From: Acanthaster planci
Taxonomy: Eukaryota; Echinodermata; Asteroidea; Valvatida; Acanthasteridae
Assembly: GCF_001949145.1 (NCBI RefSeq)
Contig: NW_019091461.1
Coordinates: forward strand, 973,158 to 987,187
Reading direction: 5' to 3'
Length of the DNA: 14,030 nucleotides
Shown here: one piece after another, positions 9,701 through 13,904 of the stretch
Position numbering within the stretch: the stretch's first letter is position 1
How the letters are laid out: every line of letters starts with the position of its first letter
The notes under the pieces: generated by a model
Databases searched by the model: none
What the model was told of the DNA's origin: nothing
Seen by the model: only the letters and a program-made list of their open reading frames with translations
Translations under genes and position numbers: made by a program

Positions 9701-12700
9701 TCCAATTATGTCATCAAAGTAGAAATTGTCAGAAACACGAAATCCCTAAGCTCATCCAGTTGCTGGTTTGGCTTGGTCATCGTAAAAAGATGAAACTCAT
9801 GTCAGCCACATGTCCACCTTAGCAACACCATGCAGGCGTACAATTCTTAACCGTTTCATTCAAATAACGGCAGAAACAGTAGAGATCCGAACCACAGCAC
9901 ATTGTTTGACTCGTGAGTGATGAGATGTACGTGGGTTTGAGCCCAACGGGCAAAACACCTCAACACTTGTGCCTGTCTCCATCCCCATTAGCATCAACAG
10001 GCGCCTAGGACTGGGAGGGTACAGATTAGCTGTTTACCCCTGAAAGCAGAGTGATAATTGTAAAACACAGCTGAGAATTCTTATCACCATTCAGGTAACA
10101 CAGCTGTCAGACAATGATATCTGGAAACATCTTGAACAAAGGGGTACAGCAATGACAAACAGCATAAAAACCAGTCTTACAGATCCAACATACGTGTAGT
10201 ACATACAGAAACCAAAAAAAAACAACCCCACACAAGCCACAACGATGGACCTGCTATATAGTGTTGTTGAGGCACAGGAAATTTTGTCATGTTTTAAAGA
10301 AGACTTAATAGCAAAGGAAAGCCACCTTTGATGTGAAAAGAGGCAACTTCAATCTCATATAAGATCATATCCCTAGGTTTTCCGGGTTTCAGATTGCACA
10401 GGGGTCCGGACAGTCATGCACGGTAACATGACTACCTGATTTCCTAAACGTTTATTGGCATCAGGAAATCCTTCAAAGCGACAAACATCCTGTGGTATGG
10501 CAAATCTCAGGGTCAATAGCATCTGGTTGAATTTTCATGTGCAAATTGGGCAGATAATGGAAACTCAGGGGAACAGTGTGTGTTTTGAAGTCATTGTTTC
10601 ATCTTCCTAATGCAGCTGTCTGCTCAAAATTCAAAGTCTTCCAAACAAGACTCCTTGGCCTCCAGTTTAAAGTGAAAAATCACCAACATCATGCCTGTTC
10701 ATATAGTTTTAACAGAATGTTCCTGTCTTGGGTCTTTAGAGCTAAAGCTGCCAATAAAAGACCTAGCGCCTTTGCCAGGCTGCATAAACATGGACAACAA
10801 AAGGCATCACTGTACTGTAGCCCTCAAAAGTCAGTTACAAACAAAGCCCACCAGTGCCATCTGAATGCATCCCTGCAGATCCTACAAAAACAAGTTAACT
10901 TCTGCTGGTTTTACCTTCCACTGTGACTGCAAATGAACACCCGCCGACATTGCCCGCCTGGTCCTCAAACTCATAGCTGATCATGGTCGTTCCCAAGCGA
11001 AACCTCTCGCCGGATCGGTGGCTCTGGTTCCTGAGGCGGACTCCTTCATAGGCGTCAAATGTTTGAGGTTCTTCCCATCGGATGGTCTGTCCGTCCCCTC
11101 TCCTGTCAACCACAACTGTCATGTTCATGGGGCAGACTACTGTTGGTGCTACGTTATCTGAACACCCAAAAACGGATATGGCAGGGGGAGAAAAATAAAG
11201 TATTGTGAATCAGTGGAAAAATTACATGGCTCAAGAATGAAAATGTCAACAAAGAGATGCCTCACGTCCCAACAAGTATGTTTTTCGGTAAGCACCACAG
11301 AGATGCCATTTTGTTTCCAATGGCTCAAGATCTACATCTATAGCCCCCAAGGAAAAAAATATCTAAATGCCAAAAAATTGCTGATCAAACAAAGATCAGC
11401 AATCAGAGTTTTGGTCTTTTCTGTGTAACAAAAGTTGTACAACTTTTCACTGTGTTATTATTTCTTCAATGTCAGAATTAAAAAACGCAGAAAATTTAGA
11501 AAGATATATGAAAACCAATGAATAAGGTTCAGTCAAAATCAAGCCAGTAGAAATAAACTGGGGTCGACAAATAATTGTACTTAAGAGGGAAATCTTAACA
11601 GGATATTTTAAAATCTTTCACTCTGTGGATGAAAATATTATTCGGGAACAGAATAACACAGTGGTGCAGTTGGTCACAGCAAAACATTATCACAAAATAC
11701 TTTCCTTTTTTTTGTCATAACTGACTCACCAAATATGACCATCACTGTGAATTGGCATCTTTCTTGGTTGCTCTCGCCGTCAGTGAACAGATAAAGCACG
11801 GTTGTATTACCGACTGGGAAGACATCACCGGGGTCATGTGTGCTGCTGACAGTGGTTAAAGTATCCAATACTGATGGTGGTACCCATTCCACAGGCCTTC
11901 CACCAAGGGATGTGAATGTCTGAATGTCCGAAGGGCAGTCTTGGATTTGGAAACCTGCAAACAAAGGCAATCAAGACATCAACTAAAATAGTGCAGACAT
12001 GCATGTAGCCATCGTTTGGCAAGCACAAGGGTTTATCCACTATCAATGCAGGGCGAGGGTTCCCCTTGTTTTCTGTTTTCTCTGAATGACGCAATCTACA
12101 TTCAGAATTTGAATCTTGGCATGAACAGAAAAAAACCTTTTAAGCTTGTTATAGTTGAGCTCTGAAGACAAATAACACTGCGTTCTGTATGGATGCTTCC
12201 ATATTTATTTGAACAGATAAAACCAGAGAAAACATGTTTTCCTTAGAGGTGCTCTTTAACTGTTGCTGGACTCATTGGTACCTTCCACAGTGACTGCAAA
12301 AGTACAGCCGCCGATGTTGCCTGCCTGGTCCTCAAACTCATAGCTGATCATGGTCGTTCCAAAGGGGAACCTCGCGCCGGATCGGTGGCTCTGATTCCTG
12401 AGGCGGACTCCTTCATAGGCGTCAAATGTTTGAGGTTCTTCCCATCGGATGCTCTGTCTGTCTTCGCCCCTATCAGCCTTTGCAGTGATGTTCATAGGGC
12501 AGACTACTGTTGGAGGCACGTCATCTGAACAGCCACAAATGGATGGAGTGAGGAGAATTAAAGTATTGCACTTCCATTTAAAGAGAATATTGCTCAAGAA
12601 TGCATGTCAGTTACGTCAAACAAACAACAAATCTGCCCCATCTCAACAATATCATATTTTGTTTCTAAGAAAGCACCACAGAGAAGCTGTTTTTTTTTTA

Positions 12701-13345
12701 AAGATTTACAGGTATGTGGGGGAAAAATCAAAAATCTAAATTCCAACAATCTGATCGAGTAAATATGAGCATTTGGGATTTTACATATTTCTCAGAGATA
12801 AAAGGTTTAACATATTGACAGTGTAATTAATTTCTATAAATGTTAAAATTACAGACAAAGAGTTGAAAAGTTTAAAAGTATAACATCACAACCAAATAAA
12901 AACATGGAATAAGTTGCTTTGTGTCTTCCTGAAAATCAAGATACAAAGAGGTAAATCTGGGTAGACAACTGCAATTAATATAGGAATCTGAGCAGAATCT
13001 TTCAGAACTTTTTGATTCTGTGGCATTTCAAATCTTATGTGGCAACAAACAAGGAAGAGGACAGGTGGTCACAGCACAAAATGACACAAACTACTTTATT
13101 TTGTTTTGTCGTTTACTCACCAAATATGACCATCACTGTGAATTCACATATTTTGAAGTTCTCCACATTGTTGAAGAACAGATAAGACACAGTTGTATTA
13201 CCGACTGGGAAGATGTCACCGGGCCTATGTAGGGTGATGTTGCTGATTGAAGCATCTGACACTGACGGTGGTATCCATACCACAGGTGTTTCATTAAAGG
13301 ATGTGAACGTCTGAATGTCCTCAGGGCAGCCTTGGATTTGGAAAT
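685..13345 (-). CDS. Partial 16-exon gene: probable adhesion GPCR ectodomain (HYR-Cys-X-Ig-X-Ig-SEA-HormR)
   Basis: Joined CDS, 5' to 3': 13345-13121, 12524-12282, 11954-11730, 11157-10915, 9388-9146, 8318-8169, 7781-7636, 6959-6837, 5478-5136, 4703-4502, 4187-4114, 3820-3173, 2734-2444, 2071-1959, 1503-1242, 792-685. Every border is GT/AG on the minus strand, and the phases chain correctly (1,1,1,1,1,1,0,0,1,2,1,1,1,0,1). The product is 1213 codons with no stop. It has many N-x-S/T sites and no transmembrane segment, as expected for a large extracellular region. SEA followed by a HormR domain is typical of adhesion GPCRs, which bind cells or matrix outside and signal through a C-terminal seven-helix domain. 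The GAIN and 7TM parts are not in the window, so the receptor identity is inferred. The first exon opens in phase 1, so more exons, including the signal peptide, lie to the right. A secreted or single-pass protein is the main alternative. Confidence 0.82.
793..1241 (-). other. Intron between SEA/linker exon and HormR exon
   Basis: 449 nt, phase 1, donor gtgggt and acceptor taacag. I see no exon, repeat or other structure in it. Confidence 0.75.
1242..1503 (-). CDS. Exon 15: SEA domain, C-terminal half, plus linker
   Basis: 262 nt, phase 0 in and phase 1 out. The acceptor ends tttttgtcacag and the donor reads gtgggt. It starts L-W-Y-P-V-A-R-D-L-Q-R-E-L, then V-I-A-F-Q-N-G-S-I-I-S-D-V-L-V-Y-F. 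F-x-x-G-S-I-I-S-x-V-x-V-x-F is the SEA signature, with the G-S bond where autoproteolysis occurs in cleaving members (typically G-S-V-V-V). A linker with a close cysteine pair (P-C-E-G-R-S-C-S-L) follows. It then has D-S-V-L-L-D-Q-L-T-S-A-I-L-K-R, which resembles the helix of SEA-to-HormR linkers. NGS and NTS sequons are present. Confidence 0.87.
1504..1958 (-). other. Intron within the SEA domain
   Basis: 455 nt, phase 0, donor gtacgt and acceptor gtcacag. A purine-rich stretch on the plus strand at about 1511-1531 (aaaaaggagggggagggg) is the pyrimidine tract of the acceptor. I see nothing else in it. Confidence 0.75.
1959..2071 (-). CDS. Exon 14: SEA domain, N-terminal half
   Basis: 113 nt, phase 1 in and phase 0 out. 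The acceptor ends ccactctatag and the donor is gtacgt. It encodes E-V-T-T-F-K-V-R-T-K-L-L-N-R-T-Y, then M-D-A-L-A-D-A-T-S-N-A-F-F-E-L-R-S-Q-L-E-Q-E. A beta strand followed by N-x-x-Y-x-x-x-L-x-D-x-x-S-x-x-F-x-x-L is the opening of a SEA domain, which often sits near the membrane in mucins and adhesion GPCRs and may self-cleave. There is an NRT sequon. The domain is completed by the next exon. Confidence 0.85.
2072..2443 (-). other. Intron between Ig 2 and SEA
   Basis: 372 nt, phase 1, donor gtcaga and acceptor tatag. I see no further features in it. Confidence 0.72.
2444..2734 (-). CDS. Exon 13: immunoglobulin domain 2
   Basis: 291 nt, phase 1-1. I place the acceptor at ttgaacaag and the donor at gtcaga. 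It encodes P-Q-I-V-V-S-P-S-S-A-D-V-S, then V-L-D-C-F-I, V-E-Y-R-W-Y-K-T, G-N-Q-L-V-F-E-G, E-Q-G-A-Y-V-C-E-G, and A-T-F-T-L-T. The B-strand Cys, C-strand W and F-strand A-Y-V-C form a complete Ig domain in one exon. The acceptor is the only one upstream that gives the required phase and stays open, but its pyrimidine tract is set back by about 15 nt. A cacag six bases further in would be out of phase. The donor gtcaga is non-canonical beyond GT. Domain and frame are firm; the exact 5' border is slightly less so. Confidence 0.87.
2735..3172 (-). other. Intron between module X2 and Ig 2
   Basis: 438 nt, phase 1, donor gtaagt and acceptor acaag. It is AT-rich in the middle. I see no repeat or exon in it. 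Confidence 0.7.
3173..3820 (-). CDS. Exon 12: unrecognised module X2 (single exon, ~215 residues)
   Basis: 648 nt, phase 1-1. The acceptor ends cattttgcag-type (tttgcag) and the donor is gtaagt. It is the largest exon here. It starts G-N-C-K-S-L-S-E-E-L-G-M and D-S-G-C-F-S-I-S-S, followed by strand-like stretches F-I-Y-Q-I-T-V and F-V-P-I-I-L-R-M. A basic run Q-R-R-R-R-G-A-R comes next, then Y-V-S-P-D-P-N-I-T-L-R-F-D-L, a W-A-V-S-I-S-F strand and L-N-C-S-N. The end carries P-V-C-T-D-R-L and a C-x15-C pair. Several N-glycosylation sites (NIT, NTS, NCS, NST) show that it is extracellular. I recognise no known family. Length, C-T-D motif, C-x15-C pair and position before an Ig domain mirror module X1 (7781-5136), so X2 is probably its paralogue with fewer introns. 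Confidence 0.87.
4114..4187 (-). CDS. Exon 11: immunoglobulin domain 1, C-terminal part
   Basis: Only 74 nt, phase 2 in and phase 1 out. The acceptor ends tttctacaaag and the donor reads gtaagg. It encodes R-F-K-C-V-L-D-G-S-T-E-R-A-V-I-Q-R-N-T-T-T-V-S-Q-T. The F-K-C-V-L-D matches the Ig F-strand (usually Y-x-C), giving the partner for the cysteine in the preceding exon, and the rest matches the G strand. The codon split across the intron becomes Arg. There is an NTT sequon. The fit of phase, splice sites and the missing Ig cysteine together make this tiny exon convincing. Confidence 0.83.
4188..4501 (-). other. Intron inside Ig 1, with an 11-G homopolymer
   Basis: 314 nt, phase 2, splitting the first Ig domain. 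A run of 11 G lies at 4244-4254 (C on the coding strand). I see no other feature. Confidence 0.72.
4502..4703 (-). CDS. Exon 10: immunoglobulin domain 1, N-terminal two thirds
   Basis: 202 nt, phase 1 in and phase 2 out. The acceptor ends ccgtgtccag and the donor reads gtacgg. It encodes A-Q-F-K-F-I-S-P-D-Q-T-A-D-E-G-E-R-V, then L-L-V-C-S-G, P-P-R-V-Q-W-F-T-D-D, and V-A-T-V-W-V-T-V. The B-strand Cys, the C-strand W about 14 residues later and the D-E-G-E leader are standard Ig (I-set-like) features. The F-strand Cys is absent here and is supplied by the next exon, so the fold is split by a phase 2 intron inside the domain, unlike the second Ig domain, which sits in one exon. Confidence 0.85.
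4704..5135 (-). other. Intron between module X1 and Ig 1
   Basis: 432 nt, phase 1, donor gtaagt and acceptor tccag. I see nothing of note in it. Confidence 0.72.
5136..5478 (-). CDS. Exon 9: module X1, C-terminal cysteine-rich part
   Basis: 343 nt, phase 0 in and phase 1 out. The acceptor ends ttctggcag and the donor is gtaagt. It begins V-Y-P-G-L-T-T-P-D-T-T-E-V, followed by strand-like S-L-R-I-P-L and V-S-V-R-V-S-Y-A-Y. A cysteine cluster comes next: R-C-Y-R, S-T-C-T-D-C-L, A-D-C-G-E-D-R-C, and finally a C-x15-C pair (C-D-M-E-D...K-P-C). The proline-rich P-A-G-P-T-P-S-P-L-P precedes the last pair. No known domain is recognised. The C-T-D motif and the C-x15-C pair recur in module X2 (3173-3820), also just before an Ig domain, which suggests that X1 and X2 are paralogous. 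The next exon supplies the Ig domain in phase 1. Confidence 0.85.
5479..6836 (-). other. Long AT-rich intron within module X1
   Basis: 1358 nt, phase 0, donor gtaagt and acceptor tggcag. The stretch 5500-6100 is AT-rich and carries a 10-G run at 5590-5599. A short acidic open stretch on the minus strand lies at 6090-6210 (see findings) and has no matching splice sites. Otherwise I see no gene or recognised repeat. Confidence 0.65.
6837..6959 (-). CDS. Exon 8: module X1, central part
   Basis: 123 nt, phase 0-0. The acceptor ends cccaccag and the donor is a perfect gtaagt. The 41 codons read V-R-V-A-W-G-G-F-D-E-L-Y-S-P-E-I-T, then G-V-H-L-F-V-N-L-T-S-P-S and E-A-T-I-W. The alternating hydrophobics (VRVAW, VHLFVNL, ATIW) look like beta strands, and there is one N-glycosylation site (NLT). 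I recognise no family. It is too short to appear as a long open frame, but it joins its neighbours exactly in phase and continues the beta-rich pattern on both sides. It corresponds in position to the middle of the single-exon module X2 (3173-3820). Confidence 0.8.
6960..7635 (-). other. Intron within module X1, with one undetermined base
   Basis: 676 nt, phase 0, donor gtgagt and acceptor accag. It carries a 9-C run at 7028-7036 on the plus strand and an ambiguous base (n) at 7159. I see no exon or named repeat. The n is intronic and does not affect the coding model. Confidence 0.7.
7636..7781 (-). CDS. Exon 7: start of unrecognised module X1
   Basis: 146 nt, phase 1 in and phase 0 out. The acceptor ends gtgagcag and the donor reads gtgagttt. 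It encodes P-C-T-A-S-F-L-D-T-C-T-S-Q-E-W, then an acidic linker M-E-T-D-D-P-E-G-N-E-G and S-Q-F-E-V-P-S-I-N-Q-D-P-I-H-L-T-A. I do not recognise the domain. The two cysteines and the alternating hydrophobic pattern at the end suggest the first strands of an extracellular beta domain continued by the next two exons. Only this reading frame is open between the splice sites and compatible with the neighbours' phases. The pyrimidine tract is weak close to the acceptor (aatccaatgtgagcag). Confidence 0.78.
7782..8168 (-). other. Intron between the Cys-rich exon and module X1
   Basis: 387 nt, phase 1, donor gtagga and acceptor gagcag. I see no features in it. Confidence 0.65.
8169..8318 (-). CDS. Exon 6: small cysteine-rich exon, weakly LDLa-like
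   Basis: 150 nt, phase 1-1, acceptor ending cacgttcag and donor gtaggagc. Both phases fit the flanking exons exactly, which is the best evidence that it is real. It encodes 49 residues with five cysteines: C-L-D-G-D-H-T-F-C, ten residues, C-I-G-E-V-S-L-C-D, then an acidic stretch T-D-E-G-S-E and a final E-E-R-C-Q. The C-x7-C, C-I-x5-C-D and downstream acidic residues resemble an LDL-receptor class A repeat. However, the spacing between the second and third Cys is long, and the calcium box with its fifth Cys is not conserved. It could equally be the N-terminal part of the next unrecognised module. The exon call is fairly firm; the domain call is weak. Confidence 0.68.
8319..9145 (-). other. 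Intron between the last HYR and the Cys-rich exon
   Basis: 827 nt, phase 1, donor gtgagt and acceptor gttcag. It contains a plus-strand open stretch with no recognisable protein and a C-run near 8628. I see no gene or identified repeat in it. Confidence 0.65.
9146..9388 (-). CDS. Exon 5: HYR domain (fifth, divergent)
   Basis: 243 nt, phase 1-1. The acceptor ends cctttgcag and the donor reads gtgagtac. It encodes one HYR domain: E-P-I-I-V-T-N-C-P, then V-V-R-W-I-P, F-D-I-G-V-T-P-V-V-Y, F-T-D-V-N-N-A-A-N, and C-S-F-N-V-T-I-I-P. The order and spacing match the HYR pattern, though the usual G-x-T-x-V core reads G-V-T-P-V and the D-x-x-G-N turn reads D-V-N-N-A-A-N. One NVT sequon is present. It has the beta-type length but does not belong to the recent alpha/beta duplication, so it is an older member of the array and the last HYR before the cysteine-rich region. 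Confidence 0.9.
9389..10914 (-). other. Longest intron (1.5 kb), with a SINE-like fragment
   Basis: 1526 nt, phase 1, donor gtaaaa and acceptor tttgcag. It contains a degenerate tRNA-derived repeat at about 9890-10025. I see no HYR-like exon in it, and exons 4 and 5 join directly in frame. The rest is unremarkable. Confidence 0.65.
9890..10025 (+). repeat. Degenerate tRNA-derived SINE-like fragment
   Basis: gtgggtttgagccca at 9931-9945 resembles a pol III box B (GGTTCGANTCC type). It is followed by gggcaaaacacctcaacact...gcctgtctccatcccc, a series of blocks like the body of common invertebrate tRNA-derived SINEs (gggcaagacacttaacac...gcctctctccaccca). I cannot see a clean box A or flanking duplications, so the boundaries are approximate. 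It lies antisense to the host gene. The identification relies on remembered repeat patterns. Confidence 0.4.
10915..11157 (-). CDS. Exon 4: HYR domain, type beta (copy 2)
   Basis: 243 nt, phase 1-1. The acceptor ends gtgttcag and the donor reads gtaaaa. It encodes a full HYR domain: N-V-A-P-T-V-V-C-P-M-N-M-T, then I-R-W-E-E-P, G-T-T-M-I-S-Y, E-D-Q-A-G-N-V-G and C-S-F-A-V-T-V. Differences from its twin at 12282-12524 cluster in the first 25 residues and a few sites later. Positions 11028-11084 are identical base for base to 12395-12451. NMT and NQS sequons are present. The following intron is one of the longest in the window (1.5 kb), and the next exon continues in frame with another HYR. Confidence 0.92.
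11158..11729 (-). other. Intron between exons 3 and 4, with a perfect hairpin
   Basis: 572 nt, phase 1, inside the duplicated cassette. At 11377-11403 attgctgatc is followed by a 7-nt loop (aaacaaa) and its exact complement gatcagcaat. The matching place in the other copy (about 12740-12765) lacks the second arm. Confidence 0.75.
11730..11954 (-). CDS. Exon 3: HYR domain, type alpha (copy 2)
   Basis: 225 nt, phase 1-1. The acceptor ends tttgcag and the donor reads gtgagtcag. It is the counterpart of the exon at 13121-13345, with the same length and the same opening (F-Q-I-Q-x-C-P-x-D-I-Q-T-F-T-S). It also shares F-P-V-G-N-T-T-V and the identical ending F-T-V-M-V-I-F. The middle third, between the conserved D and the PGD, has diverged almost completely between the two copies. 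Two NxT sequons of copy 1 (NET, NIT) are lost here and only NTT remains. The type-alpha domains lack the D-x-P-P-T leader seen in the beta type and start with F-Q-I-Q instead, so two distinct HYR subtypes alternate. Confidence 0.9.
11955..12281 (-). other. Intron joining the two HYR cassettes
   Basis: 327 nt, phase 1, donor gtacca and acceptor tttgcag. Its ends belong to the duplicated units and the middle is single-copy in this window. I see no other feature in it. Confidence 0.72.
12282..12524 (-). CDS. Exon 2: HYR domain, type beta (copy 1)
   Basis: 243 nt, phase 1-1. The acceptor ends ctgttcag and the donor reads gtacca. It encodes a complete HYR domain starting D-D-V-P-P-T-V-V-C-P. It continues with I-R-W-E-E-P, the G-T-T-M-I-S-Y core, E-D-Q-A-G-N and the closing C-T-F-A-V-T-V. 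These follow the classic HYR order: P-x-x-x-C-P, V-x-W-x-x-P, G-x-T-x-V-x-Y, D-x-x-G-N, C-x-F-x-V-x-V. NIT and NQS sequons are present. It is nearly a twin of the exon at 10915-11157, about 65 of 80 residues identical, with a central stretch identical at the DNA level. The symmetric phase means the exon could be skipped or duplicated without a frameshift. Confidence 0.92.
12525..13120 (-). other. Intron between exons 1 and 2
   Basis: 596 nt, phase 1, donor gtgagt and acceptor gttcag. It is AT-rich and recognisably related to the intron at 11158-11729. I see nothing else in it. Confidence 0.75.
13121..13345 (-). CDS. Exon 1 of window: HYR domain, type alpha (copy 1)
   Basis: 225 nt, phase 1 in and phase 1 out. 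The acceptor ends ttttgcag and the donor reads gtgagtaaa. It encodes one HYR (hyalin repeat) domain of about 75 residues, an Ig-like beta fold found in adhesion and matrix proteins. Visible family marks are the opening CPEDIQTF, V-W-I-P-P before a conserved D, the PGDIFPVGNTTVSY core and the closing C-E-F-T-V-M-V. Three N-glycosylation sites (NET, NIT, NTT) are present. The next exon starts with the two bases that complete its last codon. It is closely related to the exon at 11730-11954, the same size and with about 45 of 74 residues identical. More exons must precede it outside the window. Confidence 0.9.
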
Positions 13346-13867
13346 CTGCAAAACAGTACAAATCAAGACACCAACTAAAATGTTACGGATAAAGTCTTTC
13401 CTTTTGGGGCTCTTCTATGAGCTTTTTTTTAACGTTTTTTTCACGGTGGAATTTAATTAAACTTACACTGATCTTAATTAATCTTACACCAAGAAGAGGC
13501 CTTGTATTATGATGTCATAATAACATCATAAGTCACATGACAAGTTGTTATATATGTAGCTCAATTCTTTGAAGGTCAATATCTCTCAAGGTATGTGTCC
13601 GATTAATAAGTTACTTTGGATTCATCTTTCGTTGTACAAATTCTAAAGAAATATTGACATGCTACCGGGATGACACCATTCCTTAATATTTTTTATGAAT
13701 TGTTTATTTTTCTGAATTTATTCTGCTTGTTGATATATTTCCTAACCAAAACAAGGTATTCTTAAAGTTCTTTTTGCAAGACCTTTGAGAGACAAATTAA
13801 GTGCGCAGTTTCGTTGGAAAGTTTGTTGTGACATCAAGATGATATCATCAAAAAAGCAAATTTCTAC

Positions 13868-13897
13868 TTTGCATATTAGAGATTTGCATATTAGAAA
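13868..13897 (+). repeat. Tandem direct repeat, 2 x 15 nt
   Basis: tttgcatattagaga at 13868-13882 is followed immediately by tttgcatattagaaa at 13883-13897, one mismatch apart. It lies 8 nt before the SINE-like element and may belong to its insertion flank, but that is only a guess. Confidence 0.6.
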
Positions 13898-13904
13898 GTC
13901 AAAT

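Larger units (their letters stand above)
10892..11985 (-). repeat. Tandem-duplicated HYR cassette, copy 2 (exons 3-4 with intron)
   Basis: This holds the 225-nt alpha exon and 243-nt beta exon with the intron between them (572 nt). It matches 12255-13382, whose intron is 596 nt. Similarity continues outside the exons. Both have ggtcacagc-a-aaa before the alpha-exon donor, ttaact-ctgctgg next to the beta-exon donor, and aatcaagaca-caactaaaat beyond the alpha-exon acceptor. Both introns also contain taaagtatt, gctcaagaatg and aagcaccacagag blocks in the same order. The ends are approximate. Confidence 0.8.
12255..13382 (-). repeat. Tandem-duplicated HYR cassette, copy 1 (exons 1-2 with intron)
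   Basis: This is the partner of 10892-11985. The spacing between matching exon borders is 1391 nt for the alpha exons and 1367 nt for the beta exons, so the two differ only by small intron indels. A spacer of about 270 nt (11986-12254) separates the copies and has no visible counterpart beyond copy 2. Confidence 0.8.

Noticed and set aside
10376-10534. Minus-strand open stretch (F-A-I-P-Q-D-V-C-R-F-E-G-F-P) with ag...gt borders
   Set aside because: The frame does not fit the phase 1 intron it lies in, exons 4 and 5 already join cleanly, and I recognise no family. It may be a chance frame or a repeat remnant.
13570-13860. Weak inverted similarity between atctctcaaggtatg (~13580) and the complement of the segment near 13780-13796
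   Set aside because: The match is short and imperfect and flanks are unrelated. It is not enough to call a terminal inverted repeat.
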